DNA of 64,000 nucleotides from Vibrio sp. RE88 (lineage in GTDB: Bacteria > Pseudomonadota > Gammaproteobacteria > Enterobacterales > Vibrionaceae), in assembly GCF_013113835.1 (NCBI RefSeq), contig NZ_VTYQ01000008.1, positions 220,202 through 284,201 on the forward strand, written 5' to 3'. The notes under the pieces are model-generated. The model did not search any database, was not told where the DNA came from, and saw nothing but the letters and a program-made list of their open reading frames with translations. Below are positions 44,904 through 54,410 of this stretch, in pieces. Both the position numbers and the translations under genes were made by a program. The first letter of the stretch is position 1. Every line of letters starts with the position of its first letter.

Positions 44904-45812
44904 ATGGACCAAGAACGTTTAACCCATCTAAAGCAGCTTGAAGCGGAAAGTATTCATATTATCCGCGAAGTTGCCGCAGAGTTTGATAATCCGGTGATGA
45001 TGTACTCCATCGGTAAAGACTCCTCAGTCATGCTGCATCTTGCTCGTAAGGCTTTTTACCCGGGTAAGATCCCGTTTCCTCTACTTCACGTCGATACCGA
45101 TTGGAAGTTTAAGGAGATGATCAAATTCCGCGACAAAACTGCAGAAAAATACGGCTTTGAGCTTTTGGTTCATAAGAACCCAGAAGGCCTAGCGATGGGA
45201 TGCAGCCCATTCGAACATGGCTCGTCTAAGCATACTGACATCATGAAAACTCAAGGTCTTAAACAAGCGTTGAATAAGTATGGTTTTGATGCGGCTTTTG
45301 GTGGTGCACGCCGCGATGAAGAGAAATCTCGTGCGAAAGAGCGTGTCTATTCTTTCCGTGACAAGAATCATACATGGGACCCGAAGAATCAGCGCCCTGA
45401 GTTATGGCGCACCTACAACGGCCAGATCAACAAAGGTGAAAGCATTCGAGTGTTCCCACTATCCAACTGGACTGAGCTGGATATCTGGCAATACATCTAT
45501 CTAGAAAACATCGAAATTGTTCCGCTTTACCTAGCTGATAAGCGCCCAGTCGTTGAGCGTGATGGCATGCTGATCATGGTGGACGATGAGCGAATGAAGC
45601 TACAACCAGGTGAAGTGATTGAAGAGAAAAATGTCCGTTTCCGTACTTTAGGATGCTACCCGCTGACCGGTGCGATTGAATCAGACGCCAATACACTGAC
45701 GGGCATTATTGAAGAAATGCTGGTTGCGACATCGAGTGAACGACAAGGCCGTGCGATCGACCACGATCAGTCAGGATCGATGGAATTGAAGAAACGACAA
45801 GGTTATTTCTAA
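44904..45812 (+). CDS. cysD: Sulfate adenylyltransferase subunit 2
   Basis: A 302-residue ATP-sulfurylase catalytic subunit. The PP-loop is YSIGKDSSVMLHLARK; ARRDEEKSRAKERV and RPELW follow. With CysN it converts sulfate and ATP to APS. The frame extends upstream into cobA, but the ATG at 44904 gives the standard N-terminus MDQERLTHLKQLEAESIHI and has AAAGGAAG upstream. Confidence 0.97.
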   Translation: MDQERLTHLKQLEAESIHIIREVAAEFDNPVMMYSIGKDSSVMLHLARKAFYPGKIPFPLLHVDTDWKFKEMIKFRDKTAEKYGFELLVHKNPEGLAMGCSPFEHGSSKHTDIMKTQGLKQALNKYGFDAAFGGARRDEEKSRAKERVYSFRDKNHTWDPKNQRPELWRTYNGQINKGESIRVFPLSNWTELDIWQYIYLENIEIVPLYLADKRPVVERDGMLIMVDDERMKLQPGEVIEEKNVRFRTLGCYPLTGAIESDANTLTGIIEEMLVATSSERQGRAIDHDQSGSMELKKRQGYF

Positions 45813-45830
45813 AGGATCTAAGGAAAGATT

Positions 45831-47243
45831 ATGAACAGTGCAGTTGAAGCTCAATTAGCTGAACTTGGTATCGAAGGTTACCTGACTCAGCATCAACACA
45901 AATCGCTACTTAGATTCCTCACATGTGGTTCAGTAGATGATGGTAAAAGTACATTGATTGGTCGTCTACTCCACGACTCAAAGCAAATTTATGAAGATCA
46001 GTTGGCCGCCGTTCACTCGGATAGTCAGCGTGTCGGCACCACCGGTGAACGTCCAGACCTAGCGTTGTTGGTTGATGGTTTGCAGGCTGAACGTGAGCAG
46101 GGGATTACGATTGATGTTGCGTACCGCTATTTCTCTACCCAGAAGCGTAAGTTCATCATTGCCGATACGCCGGGGCATGAGCAGTACACGCGCAACATGG
46201 CGACAGGCGCTTCGACCTGTGATCTTGCGGTCATTTTGATTGATGCGCGTAAAGGGGTATTGGATCAAACTCGTCGTCACTCTTTCATCTCAAACTTGCT
46301 TGGCCTTAAGCACTTTGTAGTAGCAGTGAACAAGATGGATCTGGTTGAGTATTCGCAACAACGCTTTGAGGAGATCCGTGACGAGTACCTGTCGTTTTCA
46401 GAAAACCTCCAAGGTGAAACCGATATTCAGATCATTCCACTGTCTGCGCTAGAGGGCGACAATGTGGTGGAAGCGAGTGATAACCTGAGCTGGTTTGAAG
46501 GGCCGTCTCTACTCGATCTTCTGGAAAACGTCGATGTTGATCAGGTTAAAGAAGAGGGGGATTTCCGTTTCCCTGTTCAATATGTCAATCGTCCAAACCT
46601 CGACTTCCGTGGCTTTGCGGGCACGATTGCTTCAGGCAATGTCAAAGTGGGTGACCGCATTAAAGCTCTGCCTTCGGGTAAGAGTTCGAAAGTGGCGCGT
46701 ATTGTGACTTTTGATGGCGACCTAGAGCAAGCTCAAGCAGGCCTAGCGGTGACGCTGACATTGGAAGATGAGATCGATATCAGCCGTGGTGATCTGATCG
46801 TGCTTGAACATGCTCAAGTTGAGTCAAGTAACCGATTGCTTGCTGATGTGGTGTGGATGACAGAACAGCCATTGCAGGCTGGCCGTGATTACGATGTGAA
46901 GATTGCGGGCAAGAAGACTGTAGGTCGCGTTGAAGCCATTCGTCACCAGTACGATATCAACAACCTGTCTATGCACAAGGCAGAAGAGCTACCACTGAAT
47001 GGTATTGGTTTGTGTGAGTGGACATTGAATGAGTCGGTAGCCATCGACAACTACGATGCCGTGCAGGATACCGGTGGTTTCATCATCATCGATCGCCTGA
47101 CTAACGTGACCGTAGGTGCAGGTTTGGTGCGTGATGCTCTGGCTGAGCGTCAGCGTTCTCCTCAGGAGCGCATGGGTGCTTTTGAAACTGAGCTAAAAGC
47201 TCTGATTCTTAAACACTTCCCTGAGTGGGATGCGAAAATCTAA
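45831..47243 (+). CDS. cysN: Sulfate adenylyltransferase GTPase subunit 1
   Basis: A 470-residue GTPase of the EF-Tu superfamily. Motifs are GSVDDGKSTLIGRLL (P-loop), DTPGHEQYTRNM and NKMDLVEYSQ; beta-barrel domains follow. GTP hydrolysis drives APS synthesis by CysD. It is not fused to CysC, which is encoded separately after the permease. 18 bases after cysD. Confidence 0.97.
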   Translation: MNSAVEAQLAELGIEGYLTQHQHKSLLRFLTCGSVDDGKSTLIGRLLHDSKQIYEDQLAAVHSDSQRVGTTGERPDLALLVDGLQAEREQGITIDVAYRYFSTQKRKFIIADTPGHEQYTRNMATGASTCDLAVILIDARKGVLDQTRRHSFISNLLGLKHFVVAVNKMDLVEYSQQRFEEIRDEYLSFSENLQGETDIQIIPLSALEGDNVVEASDNLSWFEGPSLLDLLENVDVDQVKEEGDFRFPVQYVNRPNLDFRGFAGTIASGNVKVGDRIKALPSGKSSKVARIVTFDGDLEQAQAGLAVTLTLEDEIDISRGDLIVLEHAQVESSNRLLADVVWMTEQPLQAGRDYDVKIAGKKTVGRVEAIRHQYDINNLSMHKAEELPLNGIGLCEWTLNESVAIDNYDAVQDTGGFIIIDRLTNVTVGAGLVRDALAERQRSPQERMGAFETELKALILKHFPEWDAKI

Positions 47244-47263
47244 CCGAGCGGAGCAGGTAGAGT

Positions 47264-48991
47264 ATGATGTGGCAGCAAGGATTCGTGTTGGCAGTGTTGT
47301 TGGGTATCGTTACGTGCCTGATCACAACACGAATTAAGCCAAGTTTTATATTTGCAGGCGCGGCGTTCATAGCGTTTCTCGCTGGCATGATTGAACTTGG
47401 CGATGTTGCCACTAACTTTACTAATTCCTCTCTGTTAACGCTGGTGTTGCTGATTCTTGCCTCCAGCGCGTTGGAAAAAACCAGACTGATCAGCTGGGTC
47501 AGTCGTTCTTTATCGACGGGCAAGCTTGGTACAGTTGTTGCGAAGCTTGGTTTGTCGACAGCATTCCTATCGTCGTTCACTAACAATACCGCTGTGGTTG
47601 TCTCTTTGATCGGCGCTATCAAGCGTAACCAGTCCCATGCTCCTTCTAAGCTGCTTATCCCACTCTCTTATGCGGCAATTCTTGGCGGCACATTGACCTT
47701 GATCGGTACGTCAACCAACTTGATCATTAACAGCTTTGTAGAAGATGCAGGACTCCCAAGTCTTGGCTTTTTTACTCCAACTATGATCGGATTGGCTGTG
47801 CTGGTAGCAGGTCTGGTGATCTTGATCCCTCTGAGCTATTTACTTCCGAACTATGAAGATCAAAATCAGGAAGAGTTGCCTTATTTTCTTGAAGCGATTG
47901 TGGAGCCGGGCTCACCTTTGGTGGGGCGAAGTATCAGTGAAAACAACCTGCGTGCGTTGAGAAAACTGTTCCTAGCAGAAGTGATACGTGGTGGCAAAAC
48001 CATGGCATCGGTGGAACCGGATTTTGTTTTGCAGGCCAAAGACCGCTTATTGTTCTGTGGTGATATCGAAAGTGTTGCCACACTGCAGGAAATTCAAGGG
48101 CTGACGCTGTTTGGACAGCACCACCTTAACGGCCAGAGCTTTGTTGAGGTGGTGGTGAGCTCTTCAGCTAGCTTCTGTAACAAGACCCTAAAATCCAGTC
48201 ATTTTCGTGATCGCTTTGATGCGGTTGTGGTCGCGATTCGTCGTGGCCATGAAAGGTTGCAGGGTGGGTTGGGTAACATAGAACTCAATGCCGGTGATAC
48301 CTTAGTCTTGGTACCAGGCAAACGTTTTGAGCAGGAACGCAAGGCACACCGCAAAGAGTTTGTTTTGGTGAATGACTTGGATTCGAGCGCTCGCCTTGAT
48401 GCGAATAAATCTAGTCTAGTGCTGCTCGGGTTTGCAGGCGTAATTGCTGCTGCATTGCTGAACGTCTTCCCACTGATTAAAGGCTTGTCGGTTTTCCTTC
48501 TTGCGGCGCTGTTTTTTGGTGTCATTCAGATGGGAGAGCTTAGACGTCGTTTTCCTGTCGATATTGTTGTGATTGTCGGCTCTGCCTTATCCATCGCCCA
48601 GCTGATGATGTCCTCTGGCTTGTCCGCCACATTGGGCGCGATGTTTATGGAAACATTCAATGGTTGGGGGGCATTTGGAGCTTTGGTCGCGACTTACCTT
48701 TTTACCCTAATACTGACCGAGCTGGTGACCAATAATGCTGCTGCAGCACTAGCCTTTCCGCTTGGCTACAGTATGGCAATGGGGTATGGCGTCGACCCAA
48801 TGCCATTCATTATGGCGGTGCTGTTTGGTGCCAGTGCCAGCTTTATTTCACCTTATGGTTATCAGACCAACTTGCTCGTTTACAGCGTAGGTAACTATAA
48901 GCTTGCAGATTACATCAGAGTTGGTATTCCAGTCTCCATCGTTTACTCGGTGCTGGTATTGGCTTTGATTCCTCAATTTTTCCCGTTTTAA
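47264..48991 (+). CDS. SLC13-family anion permease with two RCK_C domains
   Basis: A 575-residue inner-membrane protein. Hydrophobic segments fill about residues 1-190 and 385-575. Between them lie two TrkA-C (RCK_C) domains, LPYFLEAIVEPGSPLVGRSI... and VEVVVSSSASFCNKTLKSSHFRD.... SFTNNTAVVVSLIGAI and GTSTNLIINSFVEDAG, repeated late as ELVTNNAAAALAFP and SPYGYQTNLLVYSVG, match the SLC13 substrate sites. The position between cysN and cysC makes a sulfate or related oxyanion the likely substrate. Not proven by sequence. Confidence 0.88.
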   Translation: MMWQQGFVLAVLLGIVTCLITTRIKPSFIFAGAAFIAFLAGMIELGDVATNFTNSSLLTLVLLILASSALEKTRLISWVSRSLSTGKLGTVVAKLGLSTAFLSSFTNNTAVVVSLIGAIKRNQSHAPSKLLIPLSYAAILGGTLTLIGTSTNLIINSFVEDAGLPSLGFFTPTMIGLAVLVAGLVILIPLSYLLPNYEDQNQEELPYFLEAIVEPGSPLVGRSISENNLRALRKLFLAEVIRGGKTMASVEPDFVLQAKDRLLFCGDIESVATLQEIQGLTLFGQHHLNGQSFVEVVVSSSASFCNKTLKSSHFRDRFDAVVVAIRRGHERLQGGLGNIELNAGDTLVLVPGKRFEQERKAHRKEFVLVNDLDSSARLDANKSSLVLLGFAGVIAAALLNVFPLIKGLSVFLLAALFFGVIQMGELRRRFPVDIVVIVGSALSIAQLMMSSGLSATLGAMFMETFNGWGAFGALVATYLFTLILTELVTNNAAAALAFPLGYSMAMGYGVDPMPFIMAVLFGASASFISPYGYQTNLLVYSVGNYKLADYIRVGIPVSIVYSVLVLALIPQFFPF

Positions 48992-49001
48992 GGACAGAAT
49001 T

Positions 49002-49619
49002 ATGACCACGGAAACGCCGGCCAAAGATGAAAACATTGTTTGGCATCAGCATAATATTGATAAGGCTTTCAGAGCCGAACTAAAGCAACAAAAACCGGTT
49101 GTGCTTTGGTTTACAGGTTTATCTGGCGCAGGGAAATCAACGGTTGCAGGAGCGTTGGAAAACAAACTGGCAGAGCAGGGTTATCACACTTATCTACTCG
49201 ATGGTGACAATGTGCGTCATGGTTTGTGTAGTGATCTAGGCTTCTCCGAGCAAGATCGCCGTGAGAACATCCGACGTATTGGTGAGCTAGCCAAACTGAT
49301 GGCTGATGCGGGCTTAATTGTTTTGTCGGCTTTTATCTCACCGCATCGTGCAGAGCGTCAACTGGTAAGAGATTTACTGCCAGACGGAGAGTTCCTCGAA
49401 GTCTTCGTCAATACTTCATTGGAAGTGTGTGAACAGCGTGATCCTAAAGGGCTATACAAAAAAGCTCGTGCGGGAGAGATCGCTAATTTCACTGGGATTG
49501 ATTCTGAGTATGAAGCGCCACTAGCCCCTGAAATTGACTTACTTGCGGGTGAGAAATCTATCGATGCGTTGGTGGAGGATTGCTTAACCGCGCTCAAGCA
49601 AAGAAACATCATTGCATAA
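49002..49619 (+). CDS. cysC: Adenylyl-sulfate kinase
   Basis: A 205-residue kinase that phosphorylates APS to PAPS. Walker A is GLSGAGKSTVAGALE; DGDNVRHGLCSDLGFSEQDR and ENIRRIGE bind APS; FISPHRAERQ follows. 10 bases after the permease and ending the cluster with a terminator. Confidence 0.97.
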   Translation: MTTETPAKDENIVWHQHNIDKAFRAELKQQKPVVLWFTGLSGAGKSTVAGALENKLAEQGYHTYLLDGDNVRHGLCSDLGFSEQDRRENIRRIGELAKLMADAGLIVLSAFISPHRAERQLVRDLLPDGEFLEVFVNTSLEVCEQRDPKGLYKKARAGEIANFTGIDSEYEAPLAPEIDLLAGEKSIDALVEDCLTALKQRNIIA

Positions 49620-49622
49620 AGC

Positions 49623-49654
49623 AAAAAAGCTTCCCAAGGGAAGCTTTTTCTTTA
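49623..49654. terminator. Terminator between cysC and cheX
   Basis: AAAAAGCTTCCC with GGGAAGCTTTTT pairs perfectly over AA. A-run and T-run on both sides suit the convergent genes. Confidence 0.88.
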
Positions 49655-49669
49655 TTTGCAAGGTACGAC

Positions 49670-50131
49670 TTATTCGAAACAAATTTCGATAAACGCGTTA
49701 CCCCATTGAGATGTGAATGGCATGATGATGATCGCGCCTTCACATTTGTGGCGGATAGTGTGGCCCTTGCCTGATACTACGATTGGTGTTGCCATATCGA
49801 AATCGAAGCCGCTTTCAGAAAGGATACGTTTTGCGCCACCAGCGACCATGTTAGTGATTTCACCCACCATGTCGGTAATTTCGTCATTTAGACCGTTAGG
49901 GCGTTCACCTAACATGTTCTGCATGATTTCCAGAGCCAGATTTTCATCAAATGTGATAGACATAGAACCGCGTGTCTGCTGACCTACCATCCCAATTAAA
50001 CCTGAAACATCACCGCGAGCAATCTCATCTTTTTTCACTCGAGGTTTCTGTGGCTTCAATTCCAGAGAAGCCATCGTTTTTAGAACGTTCATCAGAGAAG
50101 CTAAAAACGGGTTTACAAATTCAGCGCGCAT
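49670..50131 (-). CDS. cheX: CheX-family chemotaxis phosphatase-like protein
   Basis: A 153-residue protein of the CheC/CheX/FliY class. MRAEFVNPFLASLMNVLKTM opens it, and EITDMVGEITNMVAGGAK holds the E-x-x-N pair that hydrolyses CheY phosphate in this family. Only one such motif is present, as in CheX. It is not next to other chemotaxis genes; zur precedes it by 15 bases on the same strand. Confidence 0.85.
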   Translation of the reverse strand: MRAEFVNPFLASLMNVLKTMASLELKPQKPRVKKDEIARGDVSGLIGMVGQQTRGSMSITFDENLALEIMQNMLGERPNGLNDEITDMVGEITNMVAGGAKRILSESGFDFDMATPIVVSGKGHTIRHKCEGAIIIMPFTSQWGNAFIEICFE

Positions 50132-50146
50132 AATCTTCTTCTATTC

Positions 50147-50611
50147 TTATTCCGTCTGTTCATTTGAACATGACTGACAAACTCCATGAGATTCAATCAC
50201 GTGGTTTGTGATCGTAAAGCCATGTTTTTCAGCGTTATTCTTCAGTAAGGCTACCAAACTATCATCTTGAAGTTCAATAACATTGCTGCACTTGTCGCAA
50301 ATCAGTAAATGTGAGTAGTGCTTATGAGCATTGCAAGAGCTGCATTGAATAAAACTGTTGGTGGATTCAACACGATGGATAAACCCTTGCTCTAAGAGAA
50401 AGTCGAGTGCGCGATACACTGTTGGTGGCTTCGCTTGCGGTTCACTTTTCTTTAGCTCTTCCAGTAATTCGTATGCACTTGATGCTTTAGGGCTGGAACA
50501 AATTAGCTCAAAAACCCTCTTTCTTTGAGGAGTTAGTCTTACTCCCCGCGCTGCACACATTTCTTCAATCTGCTTTATTAGCTTGTGGTCCAAATTTTTC
50601 ACCATAACCAT
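50147..50611 (-). CDS. zur: Zinc uptake regulator (Fur family)
   Basis: A 154-residue Fur-family repressor. An N-terminal winged helix (RLTPQRKRVFELICSSPKASSAYELLEEL) is followed by a dimerisation domain with CSSCNAHKHYSHLLICDKC and a tail SHGVCQSCSNEQTE. These cysteines and histidines fit Zur: one structural zinc and one sensing site. The extra C-terminal CxxC is typical. The start may be 50611 or 50605 (two in-frame Met, MVMVK). Function inferred from family; in relatives Zur controls znuABC. Confidence 0.93.
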   Translation of the reverse strand: MVMVKNLDHKLIKQIEEMCAARGVRLTPQRKRVFELICSSPKASSAYELLEELKKSEPQAKPPTVYRALDFLLEQGFIHRVESTNSFIQCSSCNAHKHYSHLLICDKCSNVIELQDDSLVALLKNNAEKHGFTITNHVIESHGVCQSCSNEQTE

Positions 50612-50771
50612 TGGACTTTAGTAATAATATACCATTTCTTGATGGATTTCGTTTATCAAGAGGCATTTTCTGATAATACAGTCAGTGAGTTAACCTATCG
50701 AATCGCGGTTACGGTAACTGGATCTGCTTTGAGTGTTATAAGTTACCTTATCTGTTAATAAAACGATACTG

Positions 50772-53700
50772 CTACGGCGCATTGGTATTACTCACTTTGT
50801 GCGCTCTGTTGGATAAAATCTCCTGCCCTAAGTCAAAATCAAACTCTTCCAACGCATTATTTAGCTGGGCGAAGTCAGATTCAGACAACCCAACCGAAGA
50901 GCTTGATGCAATATCTTCCATAATAGACAGTGCCTGAGTGTCGTTTTCATCTACAGCTTGCTTGAGCTGGTCAAACAAATCTTGATTGAAAACCCCATTT
51001 GCGGAGGATACCGCAGGCTTTTCACTGTGGAGTTCGCTGGCGTGGATATTCTCGACCAGTGCGGTGAGCGATTTAAGCATTCTTTGGCGTAAGTCTTGAT
51101 TTGTGCTGTCGTGCTCCAGCTCTTGGCAAAGCTCGTGCAGCGAAGTCGCTCCTATATTGCCCGCAACCCCTTTGAGAGAGTGAATATTGCGTTTGCGTGT
51201 AGCACTGTCTTCATCGGTGACAGCGGTTTCCACAGCGTTGGTATCGGCATAAGTGCTGGTAAAGCGCAGAATGAGTTTGGTGTACAAATCGGCATTACCA
51301 CTCGCACGGGTTAGGCCTGAAGTAATGTCAAGACCGGCAATGTCGGGGACTCGCCCAGTAGAGTGTTCCGCTCCTGTCACCAGTTGTTGTGGATGTTTAG
51401 GTGTAATCCATTTTGCCAAAGTACTGAACATCGCTCCGACATCAATCGGTTTCGCAATGATGTCATTCATACCCGCGTTCTTGGCTTTTTCTTTATCGCG
51501 TTCCATGACGTTAGCTGTCATGGCGATGATTGGGATGTGTTTATCATCCAGTTTTTGGCGAATAAATTCGGTGGCTTCATAGCCATCCATGACTGGCATC
51601 TGACAGTCCATTAAAATGCCATCGAAGTCATGGCTCTTATACAGGTCGATCGCTACCTGGCCATTTTCAGCGATAGTGACATGCACTTGCTGACCTTCAA
51701 GTAACTCAGTAGCTAGCTCTTGGTTAATCTCATTGTCTTCGACCAGAAGCAACTGTGCGCCAGCCAGTTGTTGGGCATTGGCCAATTGTGTTTGCTCTTC
51801 GACATCACTTCGGCTTATACGACTGCCTTCAACACCATAAAGTGTCACTATGGCATCGAATAGATGTGAAGAGGTGACTGGCTTATCTAGGATTGATGGT
51901 GGAGTTAGCTGGCGATTGATGAAGGCATCGGTCAGCTCTTCACGGCCATATGCCGTCAGCATTAGGAGTTTTGGTTGATCAGGCTCAGCCAGTCTGTCCC
52001 ACATAATTTCCGCTAAATCGATACCGTCTTTGACCGGCATCTGCCAGTCAGAAATCACCAGATCGTAAGGTTGTTTGTTGGTGATGGCTTCTTCTAATTC
52101 ATCAAGCGCGCTATCGACATTGGTGACGCTGGTGGTTTCAAACTGAAGAGATTCAAGAATATCTTCCACAATCAGCCTCGCGCTGGCGTTGTCATCGACC
52201 ACTAGGATTTTCAGCTGACCGAGTTCTTTTGGTACCAACAATTGCTCTTGCTTCAATGCATGGCTGACGCCTAATTGAACGGTAAAGGTGAATGTCGATC
52301 CTTTGCCTTGCTCACTTGTGACCCCAATGTCACCGCCCATCAACTGACAAAGCTCTTTACTGATTGCCAACCCGAGGCCAGTACCGCCATATTTGCGTGT
52401 GGTGGAACTATCGGCCTGAGTAAACTTGTTGAACAGCTTATTGCACTGCTCTGGCGTCATGCCAATACCGCTATCTGTTACCGAGAATTTGAGGGTGATG
52501 TCGTTGCCGTCTTTCTTCTCCAGAGCAATGCTGACTTTGATCTCACCTTGTTCAGTAAATTTCACCGCGTTGTTGGCTAGGTTAATTAGGATCTGCCCCA
52601 GGCGTAGCGGATCGCCAACTAATGCAGTTGGAACATCGCGATCAATGTGGATCAATAATTCCAGTCCGCGCTCGGATGCACGTAAACCAACGAGATTGGA
52701 AATATTGTCGAGAACATTCTCTAGGTGGAAGTCGACGTTTTCGATATCCAGTTTGCCCGCTTCGATCTTTGAGAAGTCCAAGATGTCGTTGATCAACCCA
52801 AGCAAGGAATCGGCGGATAGCTTTACTTTCTGAATGTAGTTACGTTGAGCTTTGGAGAGGTCCGTTTTGAGCGCAAGATAGCTCATACCGATAATGGCAT
52901 TCATCGGTGTACGGATTTCGTGGCTCATGTTGGCCAAGAAATCGGATTTGGCTTTGTTCGCTGCATCGGCTTCATCTCTTGCCAATGCCAGCTTATCGGC
53001 GAAGCGCTCCAGTGCTGCGTGAGACTTATTGGCGAGCAAACCCAGTAGCAGCAAGGTCACTACAAAGATACCGCCCCCAATCGCCAAATAGCTGGCTATC
53101 GCACCAGAATTTTCCACCGTATTGAGCTGCTCTTGGTAAACGGGTTGAATGAAAGATTGCAGCTGGTCGTACGTTGTTTCTAACTGGGCGATCTGTTGTG
53201 AGGTAATACTGCGTGCTGAGGTTAACTGGTTAAATAAGGTGTAGTAGCTGTTGGTCAGCATCTGGATCTTGTCGACGTTGATCTTCTCTTCATCGGTCGG
53301 GACTTGAGCAGACAAGCCATCCAACAAGCGCAGAGAATTTTCGAGGTAGTCATTCACTTGGTCAGCAATGGCCTGCTGGCGTGTTGGGGAAAGTGACAAT
53401 GAATAGTCGCGATCCAGTTGCTGTGCTTCACTGATCGAAGATTGGAGGACAAGCAAATTAGAACTGACGGCCAGTCGCTCACTAATGGCAATCTGAGTAC
53501 TGGACACCGCTTGCTGTGACGATCGGAGGATATCTTGAAGATGATTACGTAAGTCAGTGGCAGAGCGCGCCAGCTCATCTCCAGAGCGGTTCACTTGGTT
53601 GAGAATGCTTTGTTGAAGATTTTCGCCGATATTAGGCCAGCTTCTTAGCTGGACAAGTGAGGTGAGGTATCGATTTTTAGCGTTGTTGACCAGAATCAGC

Positions 53701-54389
53701 TTGTTCACACTGGTTTGCTCAGTCAGCCTCTCGTCCAATACAGTAATAAGTTGGTCGATTTTTTTTAGCTCAAACTGAGCCTGATTCAGCTCTCGTGAGT
53801 CTTTTGTGAGTACGTAAGACTTCTGGTGGTTTTGTGAATTCGCAATCAGTCCAACTAGCCAGTGCGCGCGGATCGCATTATCCGAATCTTCATCGACTTG
53901 GCCTCTCAACTCTTCAATGTTCATGATGCCGGTTTCAACAAAGTCTTCATGCAATTGTTGAATCACATCAATCGTATCGGCGGCTTGCTCAGCTATGACG
54001 GTCATTTCTTCGCGCGTTGTGGTTTCACTCTGATTCAGCGCTATGTATTGGGTAAAGTCTTGGCGATAATCCGCTAACAAGTCGGTAATCTGTGCGTCAA
54101 TACCATTAGCGATAACGACATCCGATAGCGTCTGAGCTTTATCTATCTGGCGATAGATGTCATCAGAGATCTCATCTTGAGGCAGACGAATATAGCTTTG
54201 TTCGAGCATCTTAACGCTGTCTAAGGTTGATAACAGCTGAGCATTACTAGCGTACTGATCGACCGTATTAAAGCGCTGGTTGAGGCTCATCCAGCCAATG
54301 CTACCGGCAATCAGTAACATCACAGAAGCAATAACAAAGCCGGTAAGAATGCGCTTAGAGTCGAGCGCGTAGTTCTGTACTTGATTCAT
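50772..54389 (-). CDS. Hybrid sensor histidine kinase with two receivers and Hpt
   Basis: A 1205-residue membrane kinase. Residues 1-45 hold the first membrane segment; a long helical sensor region (about 50-430) lies in the periplasm; a second membrane segment is near 430-452. The kinase core follows: His490 in ANMSHEIRTPMN, then NNAVKFTEQGEI, DSGIGMTPEQ and GTGLGLAIS (N, G1, G2 boxes). Receiver 1 has Asp781 in ISDWQMPVKDG, receiver 2 has Asp928 in LMDCQMPVMDG, and the Hpt has His1070 in HSLKGVAGNIGA. This is a BarA/TorS-like phosphorelay. The gene starts 21 bases after the REC-HD-GYP gene, so they are one operon. Sensed signal unknown. Confidence 0.92.
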   Translation of the reverse strand: MNQVQNYALDSKRILTGFVIASVMLLIAGSIGWMSLNQRFNTVDQYASNAQLLSTLDSVKMLEQSYIRLPQDEISDDIYRQIDKAQTLSDVVIANGIDAQITDLLADYRQDFTQYIALNQSETTTREEMTVIAEQAADTIDVIQQLHEDFVETGIMNIEELRGQVDEDSDNAIRAHWLVGLIANSQNHQKSYVLTKDSRELNQAQFELKKIDQLITVLDERLTEQTSVNKLILVNNAKNRYLTSLVQLRSWPNIGENLQQSILNQVNRSGDELARSATDLRNHLQDILRSSQQAVSSTQIAISERLAVSSNLLVLQSSISEAQQLDRDYSLSLSPTRQQAIADQVNDYLENSLRLLDGLSAQVPTDEEKINVDKIQMLTNSYYTLFNQLTSARSITSQQIAQLETTYDQLQSFIQPVYQEQLNTVENSGAIASYLAIGGGIFVVTLLLLGLLANKSHAALERFADKLALARDEADAANKAKSDFLANMSHEIRTPMNAIIGMSYLALKTDLSKAQRNYIQKVKLSADSLLGLINDILDFSKIEAGKLDIENVDFHLENVLDNISNLVGLRASERGLELLIHIDRDVPTALVGDPLRLGQILINLANNAVKFTEQGEIKVSIALEKKDGNDITLKFSVTDSGIGMTPEQCNKLFNKFTQADSSTTRKYGGTGLGLAISKELCQLMGGDIGVTSEQGKGSTFTFTVQLGVSHALKQEQLLVPKELGQLKILVVDDNASARLIVEDILESLQFETTSVTNVDSALDELEEAITNKQPYDLVISDWQMPVKDGIDLAEIMWDRLAEPDQPKLLMLTAYGREELTDAFINRQLTPPSILDKPVTSSHLFDAIVTLYGVEGSRISRSDVEEQTQLANAQQLAGAQLLLVEDNEINQELATELLEGQQVHVTIAENGQVAIDLYKSHDFDGILMDCQMPVMDGYEATEFIRQKLDDKHIPIIAMTANVMERDKEKAKNAGMNDIIAKPIDVGAMFSTLAKWITPKHPQQLVTGAEHSTGRVPDIAGLDITSGLTRASGNADLYTKLILRFTSTYADTNAVETAVTDEDSATRKRNIHSLKGVAGNIGATSLHELCQELEHDSTNQDLRQRMLKSLTALVENIHASELHSEKPAVSSANGVFNQDLFDQLKQAVDENDTQALSIMEDIASSSSVGLSESDFAQLNNALEEFDFDLGQEILSNRAHKVSNTNAP

Positions 54390-54410
54390 TCTCTACCTTA
54401 GCCGAAGCAC

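Noticed and set aside
50612..50771. A LexA-like box in the zur promoter region
   Set aside because: Only one half-site (ATACAG) is seen, without the paired CTGT.
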